Shown here: positions 14,905-22,806 of the stretch, one piece after another | How the letters are laid out: each line of letters begins with the position of its first letter | Numbering within the stretch: position 1 is the stretch's first letter | DNA from: a bacterium | Lineage (GTDB): Bacteria; UBP18; UBA7526 | Assembly (NCBI GenBank): GCA_011049955.1 | Contig: DRGV01000054.1 | Location: forward strand, 1 to 31,573 | DNA: 31,573 bases | Reading direction: 5' to 3' | Made by a program: the position numbers and the translations under genes | Notes under the pieces: generated by a model | What the model was told of the DNA's origin: nothing | The model's input: the letters and a program-made list of their open reading frames with translations, nothing else | Databases searched by the model: none

Positions 14905-16407
14905 TCAAAGTTCTTCCTTTAATAGTTTATTGACTATCTGAGGATTGGCTCTTCCCTTTGTCTCCTTCATCACTTGACCAACTAGATAGCCTAAGGCCTT
15001 CTCCTTCCCTTTCTTATAATCCTCAACTACCCTGGGGTTCTCTTTCAATATCTTATCAACTATCTTAGTAAGTGCTTCTTCATCGCTTATCTGAACCAGG
15101 CTCCTCTTCTTTATAATCCAGGAGGCCTTCTCTCCTGTCTCAAACATTTCAACAAAAACCTCCTTAGCCATCTTTCTTGAGAGAATCCCCTTATCTATCA
15201 GGGTCATCATCTCTGCTAATGCTTGAGGTCTGGCCTTACACTCTTCTATTCCAATATTCCCCTCCTTCAATTCCCTCAATAGTTCACTCATTATCCAATT
15301 AGCAATTTCCTTATTGAACTTGCGACCTGCGACCGGCGACCTGCGATCTGCGACCGGCGACCTGCGAGCTGCTTCTATGCATTCCTCATAATAATCTGCC
15401 AACTCCTTAGAAGAAGTCAAAATCCCAGCATCATAATCTGGAATCTTGTAATCCCTTGAAAAGCGTGCCTTTCTCGCCTCTGGCAATTCAGGGAGACTCT
15501 TTCTGATTCTCTCAGTCCATTCTCTATCAATCTCCATAAGAACTAAGTCTGGCTCGGGAAAGTATCTATAATCGTGAGCCTCTTCCTTGGTCCTCATAGA
15601 AATAGTAATCTCCTTATTCTCATCCCAGAGCCTGGTTTCCTGAACGATTCTTTTCCCTTCTTCTAATGCTTTAATCTGTCTACGCATCTCATATTCTAAG
15701 GCTTTCTCCACTGCCTTGAAGGAGTTCATATTCTTAATCTCCACCTTCACACCCAGTTCTTTCCCCGTTTCCCCGTTTCCCCGTTTCCCCGTTTCTTCTT
15801 TTGACGGTCTGACGGAAATATTAGCATCACACCTCAAAGACCCCTCTTCCATATTGCAATCACTGACCCCAATATACTGCAGGATACTCTTTAAAATCGC
15901 TAAAAACTCACGGGCCTCTCTAGGACTTTTAATATCCGGTTCAGTGACGATCTCAATTAGGGGGACGCCGCATCTATTGAAATCGATTAAGGTAGAATCT
16001 TTTACTTCCTCATGTAATAACTTCCCGGCATCCTCTTCCAGATGAACCCTGGTAATTCTGATTTTCTTTAATTTTCCATCGGTAATAATATCTACAAAGC
16101 CTTTACTGGAAAGGGGCTCCTCATACTGCGATATCTGATAACTCTTGGGTAGGTCAGGATAGAAGTAGTTCTTCCGAGCAAAGATGGATTCTTTCGCAAT
16201 CCGACAGTCGAGAGCTAAGGCAGCCTTAATAGCATACTCCAGGGCGGTCTTGTTCAAAACAGGCAAAACACCAGGAAGCCCCAGGCATACCGGACAGACC
16301 TGAGAATTAGGAAGCGCCCCGAACTCTGTGGAACAGGAACAGAATATCTTAGACTTCGTCTTCAGTTGAACATGAACCTCTAAGCCGATAATGGCTTCGT
16401 ACCCCAT
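14905..16407 (-). CDS. gatB: Asp-tRNA(Asn)/Glu-tRNA(Gln) amidotransferase subunit B
   Basis: GatB binds mischarged Glu-tRNA(Gln) or Asp-tRNA(Asn), phosphorylates it and amidates it with ammonia from GatA. The N-terminal EAIIGLEVHVQL, zinc-type cysteines C23, C25, C38 and C41 (CSCSTEFG...CPVCLGLPG), ARKNYFYPDLPKSYQISQYE and the C-terminal YqeY-like tail (about 365-500) are present. Two extra segments are repeat-encoded: residues about 203-218 (KRGNGETG words from an 8-base array) and about 347-362 (RRSPVAD words from a 7-base array). Both lie in loops, so the 500-residue protein is some 25 longer than usual. AAGGAG stands six bases before the ATG. gatCA is at 17874-19641, separated by glnA. 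Confidence 0.96.
   Translation of the reverse strand: MGYEAIIGLEVHVQLKTKSKIFCSCSTEFGALPNSQVCPVCLGLPGVLPVLNKTALEYAIKAALALDCRIAKESIFARKNYFYPDLPKSYQISQYEEPLSSKGFVDIITDGKLKKIRITRVHLEEDAGKLLHEEVKDSTLIDFNRCGVPLIEIVTEPDIKSPREAREFLAILKSILQYIGVSDCNMEEGSLRCDANISVRPSKEETGKRGNGETGKELGVKVEIKNMNSFKAVEKALEYEMRRQIKALEEGKRIVQETRLWDENKEITISMRTKEEAHDYRYFPEPDLVLMEIDREWTERIRKSLPELPEARKARFSRDYKIPDYDAGILTSSKELADYYEECIEAARRSPVADRRSPVAGRKFNKEIANWIMSELLRELKEGNIGIEECKARPQALAEMMTLIDKGILSRKMAKEVFVEMFETGEKASWIIKKRSLVQISDEEALTKIVDKILKENPRVVEDYKKGKEKALGYLVGQVMKETKGRANPQIVNKLLKEEL
15320..15372. repeat. 7-base array inside gatB
   Basis: GCGACCT, GCGACCG, GCGACCT, GCGATCT, GCGACCG, GCGACCT, GCGAGCT in series. The coding strand gives ARRSPVADRRSPVAGR. 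It is the same word family as in tsaD and gatA. Confidence 0.9.
15761..15797. repeat. 8-base array inside gatB
   Basis: CCCCGTTT is repeated four times head to tail. The coding strand unit AAACGGGG translates cyclically to KRGNGETG. The related word TTTCCCCG is at 6985. Confidence 0.9.
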
Positions 16408-16430
16408 TACTAACTCCTTAAAATTTTTTC

Positions 16431-16459
16431 TTGCAACTGATTTAAAAATGTGCTAATAT
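16431..16459 (+). promoter_or_regulatory. Promoter candidate for glnA
   Basis: TTGCAA (16431-16436) and TAATAT (16454-16459) are 17 bases apart, with TGC before the -10. No sigma-54 site of the TGGCAC-N5-TTGCA form is visible. AGGAGGAG follows at 16482 before the ATG at 16493. Confidence 0.6.
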
Positions 16460-16492
16460 GTAATAAGCCTTGTATCATATTAGGAGGAGAAG

Positions 16493-17821
16493 ATGAAGTG
16501 TAAGGATGCCAGCGAAGTATTAAAGGTAGTCCGGGAGAAGAAAGTAAAGTTTGTCCAGCTATGGTTTACCGATATCCTGGGCTTCTTAAAAACCGTCTCC
16601 ATTACCATCCGGGAGCTACCCGAGGCCCTGGAAAGCGGAACAGGATTCGATGGTTCTTCTATTGAGGGCTTTGCCCGGATTGAAGAGAGCGACATGATAG
16701 CTAAGCCGGATCCCACTACCTTCCAGATCCTTCCCTGGAGACCTTCTCGCCAAGTGGTGGGACGAATGTTCTGTGACATCCTGACACCAGAAGGTACCCC
16801 TTACGAGGGTGACCCCCGTTATGTATTAAAAAGGAATCTGGAGAAGGCCAGAAAGAAAGGTTTTATCTGTTACCTGGGACCGGAATTAGAATATTTCTAT
16901 TTTAAAAATGCAAAAGGTATCGAGCTGCTGGACCGTGCCGGCTATTTCGACCTCACCCCGGCAGATATGGCTAAGGATTTGCGTAGTAAAACCGTAACCA
17001 CTCTGGAGGAGATGGGTATCCCCATGGAATGTAGTCATCATGAGGTAGCTCCTAGTCAGCATGAACTGGATTTCAAATTTCAGGAAGCCCTAATCACTGC
17101 TGATAACGTAATAACCTACCGCTTGGTCACTAAAGAAGTGGCCCGCCGGCAGGGAGTATATGCCACCTTTATGCCTAAACCCATCTCTGGGATAAATGGA
17201 AGTGGAATGCATGTCCATCAATCACTCTTCAAGGGCAAAAGGAATGCCTTCTTCAACCCCAAAGATAAATATCACCTCTCTAAAGTGGGAAAGAAATTCC
17301 TGGCCGGCTTGCTGCGCCACTCCCGGGAAATTACCTCTATTACCAATCAGTGGGTCAATTCCTATAAAAGGCTCATTCCCGGTTATGAGGCTCCAGTCTA
17401 TATCTGCTGGGGACAACGCAATCGCTCTGCTTTAGTAAGAGTGCCCCATTACAAGCCTGGAAAGGAAATAGCTACTCGGTTAGAGTTACGCTCTCCCGAT
17501 CCCGCCTGCAACCCTTATCTTGCTTTCAGTGTCATGCTGGCTGCAGGACTAAGAGGCATAGAAAGAAATTACAAGTTAATGTCCTCCGTAGAAAGAGACG
17601 TCTACGATATGAATAGTGCAGAGAGAGCCAAGCTGGGTATAGAATCCCTCCCAGAAGACCTTCACGAAGCGATTACTGAAACAGAAAAGAGTTCCTTGGT
17701 AAAAGAGGCTTTAGGAAAACATATCTTTCAACAATTTATTGCCAATAAAAAGATTCAGTGGGATGAATATTGCCGCCAGGTCACCCAGTACGAACTGAAG
17801 CGATATTTACCCATCCTTTAA
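16493..17821 (+). CDS. glnA: Glutamine synthetase type I (GSI-alpha like)
   Basis: The enzyme makes glutamine from glutamate, ammonia and ATP as a dodecamer in the cytoplasm. Motifs in order are FDGSSIEGF (52-60), the metal-site GPELEYF (129-135), ECSHHEVAPSQHE (179-191), NGSGMHVHQSL (235-245) and RLELRSPDPACNPYLAF (329-345). The 442-residue length and FARIEESDM after the first motif fit the GSI-alpha class, which is feedback-inhibited through this Arg and lacks the adenylylation loop. DVYDMNSAE stands where GSI-beta has its adenylylated Tyr. It lies on the opposite strand between gatB and gatCA, which consume glutamine. The start has a strong AGGAGGAG site and a terminator follows at 17843. 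Confidence 0.97.
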   Translation: MKCKDASEVLKVVREKKVKFVQLWFTDILGFLKTVSITIRELPEALESGTGFDGSSIEGFARIEESDMIAKPDPTTFQILPWRPSRQVVGRMFCDILTPEGTPYEGDPRYVLKRNLEKARKKGFICYLGPELEYFYFKNAKGIELLDRAGYFDLTPADMAKDLRSKTVTTLEEMGIPMECSHHEVAPSQHELDFKFQEALITADNVITYRLVTKEVARRQGVYATFMPKPISGINGSGMHVHQSLFKGKRNAFFNPKDKYHLSKVGKKFLAGLLRHSREITSITNQWVNSYKRLIPGYEAPVYICWGQRNRSALVRVPHYKPGKEIATRLELRSPDPACNPYLAFSVMLAAGLRGIERNYKLMSSVERDVYDMNSAERAKLGIESLPEDLHEAITETEKSSLVKEALGKHIFQQFIANKKIQWDEYCRQVTQYELKRYLPIL

Positions 17822-17842
17822 ATTCTTTTAGAATTTCTTTTT

Positions 17843-17872
17843 AAAAGGGCGCGCCCTTGCGCGCCCTTTTTT
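17843..17872 (+). terminator. Intrinsic terminator shared by glnA and gatA
   Basis: An 11-bp stem AAAAGGGCGCG / CGCGCCCTTTT with the loop CCCTTG is followed by TT. The flanking A and T runs allow action in both directions; the gatA stop is two bases away. Confidence 0.92.
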
Positions 17873-17873
17873 A

Positions 17874-19340
17874 TTATATCCTAGGCTTCCGCTTATGCCA
17901 GTCCGTATGTTGTTCGTAGGTATGGGCAACTCTAAGGATGGTCTCTTCAGCAAAGGGCTTGGTTAATATCTGCAGTCCTATGGGAAGATCCGCTTTTGTG
18001 AAACCACAGGGGATGGAGATTCCCGGGATCCCGGCTAAGTTAGTAGAGATGGTAAAGATATCAGAGAGATACATCTTCAGAGGATCATCGATCTTCTCCC
18101 CAATCTTAAAGGACGGGGTGGGACTGGTCGGAGTAATGAGGCAGTCGCATTTCTCAAAGGCCTTATCAATATCCTCCTTGACCAATGTTCTCACCTTCTG
18201 GGCCTTGAGGTAATAGGCATCATAATAGCCGGCAGATAGAGCATAGGTCCCCAACATTATCCTCCTCTTTACTTCATCCCCAAACCCTTCCCCTCTTGTT
18301 TCCTCATACATTTCTATCAACGACCTGTGACCTGCGACCTGCGACCTGCGACCATATTTCACTCCCTCATACCTTGCTAAATTGGAAGAGGCCTCGGCAG
18401 TAGCGAGCAGATAATAGACGGCAACCGCATACTCCGTATGAGGTAAAGAGATCTCCTCTATCTTCGCACCTAACTTCTCCAATAACCTTATGGCATCCTT
18501 TACAGATTTCTCTACCTCTTCATCCATTCCCTTGACAAAATACTCCTTAGGGACGCCGATTCTTACTTCTTTAATATCGTTTATTAAGGATTTTGTATAA
18601 TCTGGAACAGGATAGTCGCAAGAAGTAGAGTCCCTCTCATCGTAACCGCTTATGAGATTCATTAGCAATGCACAATCTCTAATATCCTTTGTTAGTGGAC
18701 CGATTTGATCTAAAGAAGAAGCAAAGGCCACTAGCCCATATCTCGATACCCTTCCATAGGTTGGCTTCAGACCCACTACTCCGCAGAGACTGGCCGGCTG
18801 TCTAATGGAGCCGCCGGTATCGCTCCCCAAGGCGAGGATGGCCTCGTCACTGGCTATCGCTGCTGCCGAACCACCGCTCGAGCCTCCGGGAATGGTCTCT
18901 AAATTCCAGGGGTTGTGGGTAATCTTAAAGGCAGAGTTTTCTGTGGAAGAGCCCATGGCAAACTCATCCATATTTGTCTTCCCAATAAATACTAAATCGT
19001 TCTCTTTTAATCTTTTAATTACTGTGGCATCATAAGGGGATTTAAAGTTCTCCAATATCTTTGAAGAGCAGGTAGTCAAAACTCCATCGATACACATGTT
19101 ATCCTTGATGGCTATGGGCACTCCGGCCAATGGAGAAATCTTCTCTTTCTTCCTTATTTTCTCATCAACCAACCTTGCCTGTTTCAGAGCCTCATCCTTT
19201 ATCAAAGTAACAAAAGAGTTAATCGTTTTTTCTACCTTCTCTATCCTCTTAAAGACGCTCTTCGTCACTTCCTCAGAAGAAACCTCCCCCTTCTTAATCA
19301 ACTCCCCTATCTCATGCGCCGTCAACTCATTCAGTTTCAC
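17874..19340 (-). CDS. gatA: Asp-tRNA(Asn)/Glu-tRNA(Gln) amidotransferase subunit A
   Basis: GatA is the amidase-signature subunit that releases ammonia from glutamine and channels it to GatB. The Ser-cis-Ser-Lys triad is K79 (AIKDN), S154 (PGGSSGGSAAA) and S178 (GSDTGGSIRQPA), the same spacing as in S. aureus GatA. Near residue 330, between RYEGVKYG and YEETRGEGFGDEVKRRI, the usual loop is replaced by GRRSQVAGHRSL from a 7-base array. The 488-residue length is normal. The start is GTG, with GAGGAAG six bases upstream and ten bases after the gatC stop, so the two are one operon. The C-terminus ends at the shared terminator. Confidence 0.97.
   Translation of the reverse strand: MKLNELTAHEIGELIKKGEVSSEEVTKSVFKRIEKVEKTINSFVTLIKDEALKQARLVDEKIRKKEKISPLAGVPIAIKDNMCIDGVLTTCSSKILENFKSPYDATVIKRLKENDLVFIGKTNMDEFAMGSSTENSAFKITHNPWNLETIPGGSSGGSAAAIASDEAILALGSDTGGSIRQPASLCGVVGLKPTYGRVSRYGLVAFASSLDQIGPLTKDIRDCALLMNLISGYDERDSTSCDYPVPDYTKSLINDIKEVRIGVPKEYFVKGMDEEVEKSVKDAIRLLEKLGAKIEEISLPHTEYAVAVYYLLATAEASSNLARYEGVKYGRRSQVAGHRSLIEMYEETRGEGFGDEVKRRIMLGTYALSAGYYDAYYLKAQKVRTLVKEDIDKAFEKCDCLITPTSPTPSFKIGEKIDDPLKMYLSDIFTISTNLAGIPGISIPCGFTKADLPIGLQILTKPFAEETILRVAHTYEQHTDWHKRKPRI
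18320..18353. repeat. 7-base array inside gatA
   Basis: CGACCTGTGACCTGCGACC words with unit GCGACCT. Here it replaces rather than enlarges a variable loop. It is the third conserved gene carrying this word. Confidence 0.88.
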
Positions 19341-19350
19341 TTATTCTTCC

Positions 19351-19641
19351 TCACTCTATGACCTTGGGGACTTTGAAAAAACCTCTTGCCTTCTCTGGAG
19401 CGTTTTCTAGGGTCTTTTCTACTTCAAGGGATTTCTTTATTTTATCTTCTCTGAACACATTTTTTAAAGGCAGAACATGTGAAGTAGGCTTCACCTTTTT
19501 CGTATCCAATTCGTTCAACTTATCAACATATTTTAATATCTGGTCCAATTGTTTGGTAAATTTCTCCTTCTCTTTTTCAGATAGTTTCAATCGTGCTAAT
19601 TTGGCCACATACTCAACATCCTTCTTCGTTATCTTGCTCAT
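19351..19641 (-). CDS. gatC: Asp-tRNA(Asn)/Glu-tRNA(Gln) amidotransferase subunit C
   Basis: The 96-residue protein wraps around GatA and GatB and stabilises the complex. It has the family pattern: DVEYVAKLARLKLSEKEKEKFTKQLDQILKYVDKLNELDT at the start, then PTSHVLPLKNVFREDKI and the C-terminal FFKVPKVIE. AAAGGGG precedes the ATG. It starts the gatC-gatA pair, which continues in the same direction as the TatD-UvrD gene upstream. Confidence 0.94.
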   Translation of the reverse strand: MSKITKKDVEYVAKLARLKLSEKEKEKFTKQLDQILKYVDKLNELDTKKVKPTSHVLPLKNVFREDKIKKSLEVEKTLENAPEKARGFFKVPKVIE

Positions 19642-19659
19642 TTAAATCCCCTTTTAGTA

Positions 19660-19735
19660 ATCGATGACAGTGATTGAAAACATGATGCCAGCGATAAACA
19701 TCACTGTAATCTCTCTTTTCATCATCGTAATCTTG
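19660..19735. repeat. Imperfect inverted repeat upstream of gatC
   Basis: CGATGACAGTGAT near 19660 faces ATCACTG and TCATCATCG at 19700-19728. The word period is less clear than elsewhere. Confidence 0.5.
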
Positions 19736-19739
19736 TTTA

Positions 19740-22691
19740 TTAGATTCTCTGTAGATTAGCATACTTGACCGCTAATTTTTTTCTCTTTCCTCCAGTGAAG
19801 ACGACCTCTACCTTTCTATCTTCACCGAAGCCGGTTGCTTTAATTATCTTTCCCTTTCCGAACTCAGGATGGATGATGGTCACTCCTACCTTGAACTTTT
19901 CACCTCGAGGAATGAAAACCGCCTCTCCTTCGACACCTGCTTCAGCGATGAACCTTGAGGCTAATCCCCAGTAGGTATTACCATATAGCCTTCTCCTATC
20001 GGTGTAGGTTAAGTAAAGATGCTTCTTGGCTCTGGTAATACCAACATAGCACAGTCTTCGCTCTTCTTCAAGTTCTCTCTCTTCGCTGAAGGCATTGGAA
20101 TGGGGAAGGAAACCCTCCTCCATTCCGGTAATGAATACTGTATCGAACTCCAAGCCCTTGGCATTATGGAGGGTCATCAGGGTAACGGCCTTTGCCTTAT
20201 CGTCCCAGGTATCAACCTCACTAATTAGAGAGACATCCTCCAGGAATGCCTGGGTGCTTTTGTCTTCACTCTTCTCCTCAAATTGATTTGCAGCATCCAT
20301 TAGTTCCTTCAGATTCTCGATCCTCATCTCAGAGGTGAAGGTATCCTCCTTCTCCAGTCGCTTAATATATCCTATCTCCTTAATTAACTTCTTAATTAGT
20401 TCTCCTACCCCCAGGCTCTTGGCAAGTTCCATATATTTGAATATTAAATTCCTAAAATTCTTTACCAACCATTCTGTTCTGGGTGAAAGATTATTCATTT
20501 TCTCAACCTTTCTTATTCCCTCCCAGAGAGTGATCTTATTTTTATTAGCAAAATCAACTATTCTCTGAACCGTAACCTTCCCTATTCCCCGAGGAGGGAC
20601 ATTCATAATCCGCTTCAGGGAAAGAGAATCCTTAGAATTTACCAAGACCCTCAAATAAGCTAAGATATCCTTTATCTCCCTATGCTCATAGAAACCGAGA
20701 GCACCCACTACATTATAGGGAATCCTTGTCTTTCTAAAGGCATCCTCTAAGACACGGGACTGGGCATTTACCCTGTAGAATACCGCCATATCATGATAAG
20801 GAATCCTTTCCTTTTTATGAAGACGTCTTGCCTCATCTACCACATACTCTGCCTCCTCAAACTCATTGGGTAGTGCCTGCAAAACAGGAGCTGGAACCTT
20901 CTCTTTCTGCCTCTTCCCTGCCTGCCGGCGAGGCGGGGGCAGACCCCCCGGAGAGGGGGGCTTCTTTTCCTCGTCAGGAAGGATAATCTTCCCCTTATCC
21001 TTGCACCTTTCCTCATTATAGACAATTAAGTTATTGGCAAGATCGATGATGGGCTGGGTTGACCTATAATTCTCCATCATATTCAGCACAAATACTACGG
21101 AATGGCAATCCTTATAGTCTTTTTCAAACTCCAGAATGTTTCTGATGTCTGCTCCACGGAACTTGTAAATTGCTTGGTCCTCGTCCCCCACCACGGAGAT
21201 ATTCTTATACTTGGAGGCAAGTAATTTAGTAAAAGCATACTGGGCATGGTTAGTATCCTGATACTCATCGACCAGGATATGGATGAACCTCTCCTGATAC
21301 TTCTCCAGGACCTCTGGCTTCTCCCGAAAGAGCTCCACAGTCTTCATTATTAGATCATCGAAGTCTAAAGCATTATTCTTAAATAGTTTCTTCTGGTAGT
21401 GCTCATAAACCCTAGACGCCATCTCCCGATAGAAGTCCTCCCTTGTTTTAGTATAGATGAGGTAGGACTGGTAATCTATCAGGTTCTCCTTCGCCCTGCA
21501 GATGGCACTAGCAAAGGCCGGAGCCCGATACTCCTTGGGATCGATATCCAGTTCTTTTAAACACTCCTTAATCAAGTTCAACTGATCCAAATCATCATAG
21601 ATGACGAAGTTCCTATCGAAACCAATCCTATAGATGTCATGACGGAGTATTCGGGCACAAGTAGAATGAAAGGTCGCAATCCAGATGTCCCGATACTCCT
21701 TCTTGAGTAATTTCGCTACTCTCTCCTTCATCTCATTCGCTGCCTTATTGGTAAAGGTCACCGCCAAAATATTGAAGGGGTCTACCCCCAACTCTTTTAT
21801 CAGATAGGCAATCCTATGAGTAATGACCCTGGTCTTCCCACTCCCCGGACCAGAGAGGATGAGCACCGGGCTTTGAACCCACTTCACCGCCTCCTTCTGC
21901 CTCTCATTCAAATCCTTTAGAATAGATGAATATTCTAACCTGAAAAGTTTTTTAGCATTTTCTGTTGTTTTTTGAGCAATTTCTTCAAGAGTTAAGTTTC
22001 TTAGTTCTGCAATTTTTTCTGCGATGTATTTTAGATAGGCGGATTCGTTTCTCTTTCCCCGAAAGGGGTGGGGAGAGAGGTAAGGACCATCTGTCTCTAT
22101 CAGGAGTTTATCTAAGGGTAATTCTTTCACTAATTCCTGAAGCCTCTTTGCATTCTTGAAGGTCACTGGCCCAGCAATAGAAACATAGAACCCCAAAGAG
22201 ATTACTTCCTCTGCCTCTTCCAGACTGCCACTGAAACAGTGAAATACCCCCTCCTTTATTTTTTCTTGCTTCACTATCTCTATGACATCAGGGAGGGCTT
22301 CTCTATGATGAATGATAATGGGAAGCGTTAATTTCTTGGCTAACCTTATCTGATTCCTAAAGACCTCTCTCTGAACTTCTTTTGGAGAATGGTTATAGTG
22401 ATAATCCAGGCCAATCTCACCAATGGCAACTACTTTCTTACACTTGGCCAATTCTTTTAGCCGGAGGTAAGTATCCTTATCTGCCGTCTTTGCTTCGTGG
22501 GGATGGATACCCACCGTAGCATAGAGAGAATCAAATTCTTCTGCTAATTTTACACATTTCTTACTGCTCTCCAAATCAGAGGCAACCACAATGAGATAAT
22601 CTACTCCCTCTTCCCTTGCCCGGGCAATTACCGCATCCCGATCCTTACCGTAGCAGGGATCGTCTAGATGAATATGGGTATCAATTAACAT
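19740..22691 (-). CDS. Fusion: TatD family nuclease + UvrD/PcrA helicase
   Basis: One open frame of 983 codons joins two complete enzymes. Residues 1-251 are a TatD metal-dependent DNase: H6 and H8 (THIHL), GIHPHE, E92 (GEIGLD), H128, H151 (HCFSGS) and D201 (ETDGPY). Residues 256-983 are a UvrD/PcrA helicase: Walker A GPGSGKT (281-287), DEYQDT (475-480), DQAIYKFRGAD, NYRST, TLHNAKGLEFD and YVGITRA. A C-terminal Tudor-like end (about 935-983) follows, as in PcrA. The junction LFRLEYSSILKDLNERQ has no Met and no ribosome site, so a separate helicase start is unlikely. A Pro/Arg-rich insert (574-600) is palindrome-encoded. I use ATG 22691, where TatD homology begins; an in-frame start at 22796 would add 35 residues from a repeat region. 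Confidence 0.9.
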   Translation of the reverse strand: MLIDTHIHLDDPCYGKDRDAVIARAREEGVDYLIVVASDLESSKKCVKLAEEFDSLYATVGIHPHEAKTADKDTYLRLKELAKCKKVVAIGEIGLDYHYNHSPKEVQREVFRNQIRLAKKLTLPIIIHHREALPDVIEIVKQEKIKEGVFHCFSGSLEEAEEVISLGFYVSIAGPVTFKNAKRLQELVKELPLDKLLIETDGPYLSPHPFRGKRNESAYLKYIAEKIAELRNLTLEEIAQKTTENAKKLFRLEYSSILKDLNERQKEAVKWVQSPVLILSGPGSGKTRVITHRIAYLIKELGVDPFNILAVTFTNKAANEMKERVAKLLKKEYRDIWIATFHSTCARILRHDIYRIGFDRNFVIYDDLDQLNLIKECLKELDIDPKEYRAPAFASAICRAKENLIDYQSYLIYTKTREDFYREMASRVYEHYQKKLFKNNALDFDDLIMKTVELFREKPEVLEKYQERFIHILVDEYQDTNHAQYAFTKLLASKYKNISVVGDEDQAIYKFRGADIRNILEFEKDYKDCHSVVFVLNMMENYRSTQPIIDLANNLIVYNEERCKDKGKIILPDEEKKPPSPGGLPPPRRQAGKRQKEKVPAPVLQALPNEFEEAEYVVDEARRLHKKERIPYHDMAVFYRVNAQSRVLEDAFRKTRIPYNVVGALGFYEHREIKDILAYLRVLVNSKDSLSLKRIMNVPPRGIGKVTVQRIVDFANKNKITLWEGIRKVEKMNNLSPRTEWLVKNFRNLIFKYMELAKSLGVGELIKKLIKEIGYIKRLEKEDTFTSEMRIENLKELMDAANQFEEKSEDKSTQAFLEDVSLISEVDTWDDKAKAVTLMTLHNAKGLEFDTVFITGMEEGFLPHSNAFSEERELEEERRLCYVGITRAKKHLYLTYTDRRRLYGNTYWGLASRFIAEAGVEGEAVFIPRGEKFKVGVTIIHPEFGKGKIIKATGFGEDRKVEVVFTGGKRKKLAVKYANLQRI
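20892..20972. repeat. Palindromic insert inside the helicase part
   Basis: It contains CTGCC...GGCAG arms (20917-20942) and a hairpin CCCCCC-GGAGA-GGGGGG (20944-20960). The encoded segment KKPPSPGGLPPPRRQAGKRQ has no counterpart in UvrD or PcrA. Confidence 0.75.
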
Positions 22692-22708
22692 ATTAATTAT
22701 CTCACTTG

Positions 22709-22790
22709 AAGCGGGTGACTCGGCAGATTTCTGTGAGTGGGAGGAGGCGGAGGGGCCCACGAACAGGAAATGACGAGGCAGGACCCGCTT
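22709..22790. repeat. Inverted repeat between metG and the fusion gene
   Basis: The arms AAGCGGGT (22709-22716) and ACCCGCTT (22783-22790) enclose GC-rich sequence with GGGGCCCACG. It is unexplained. It overlaps the possible N-terminal extension of the fusion protein. Confidence 0.55.
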
Positions 22791-22806
22791 TTCCAAATTG
22801 AACAGA

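Noticed and set aside
16408..16492. Sigma-54 promoter for glnA
   Set aside because: TTGCA is present but no TGGCAC at the required distance upstream; a sigma-70 type site fits better.
22692..22796. 35-residue N-terminal extension of the TatD-UvrD protein
   Set aside because: TatD homology begins at the Met encoded at 22691 (MLIDTHIHL) and the extension lies in an inverted repeat.
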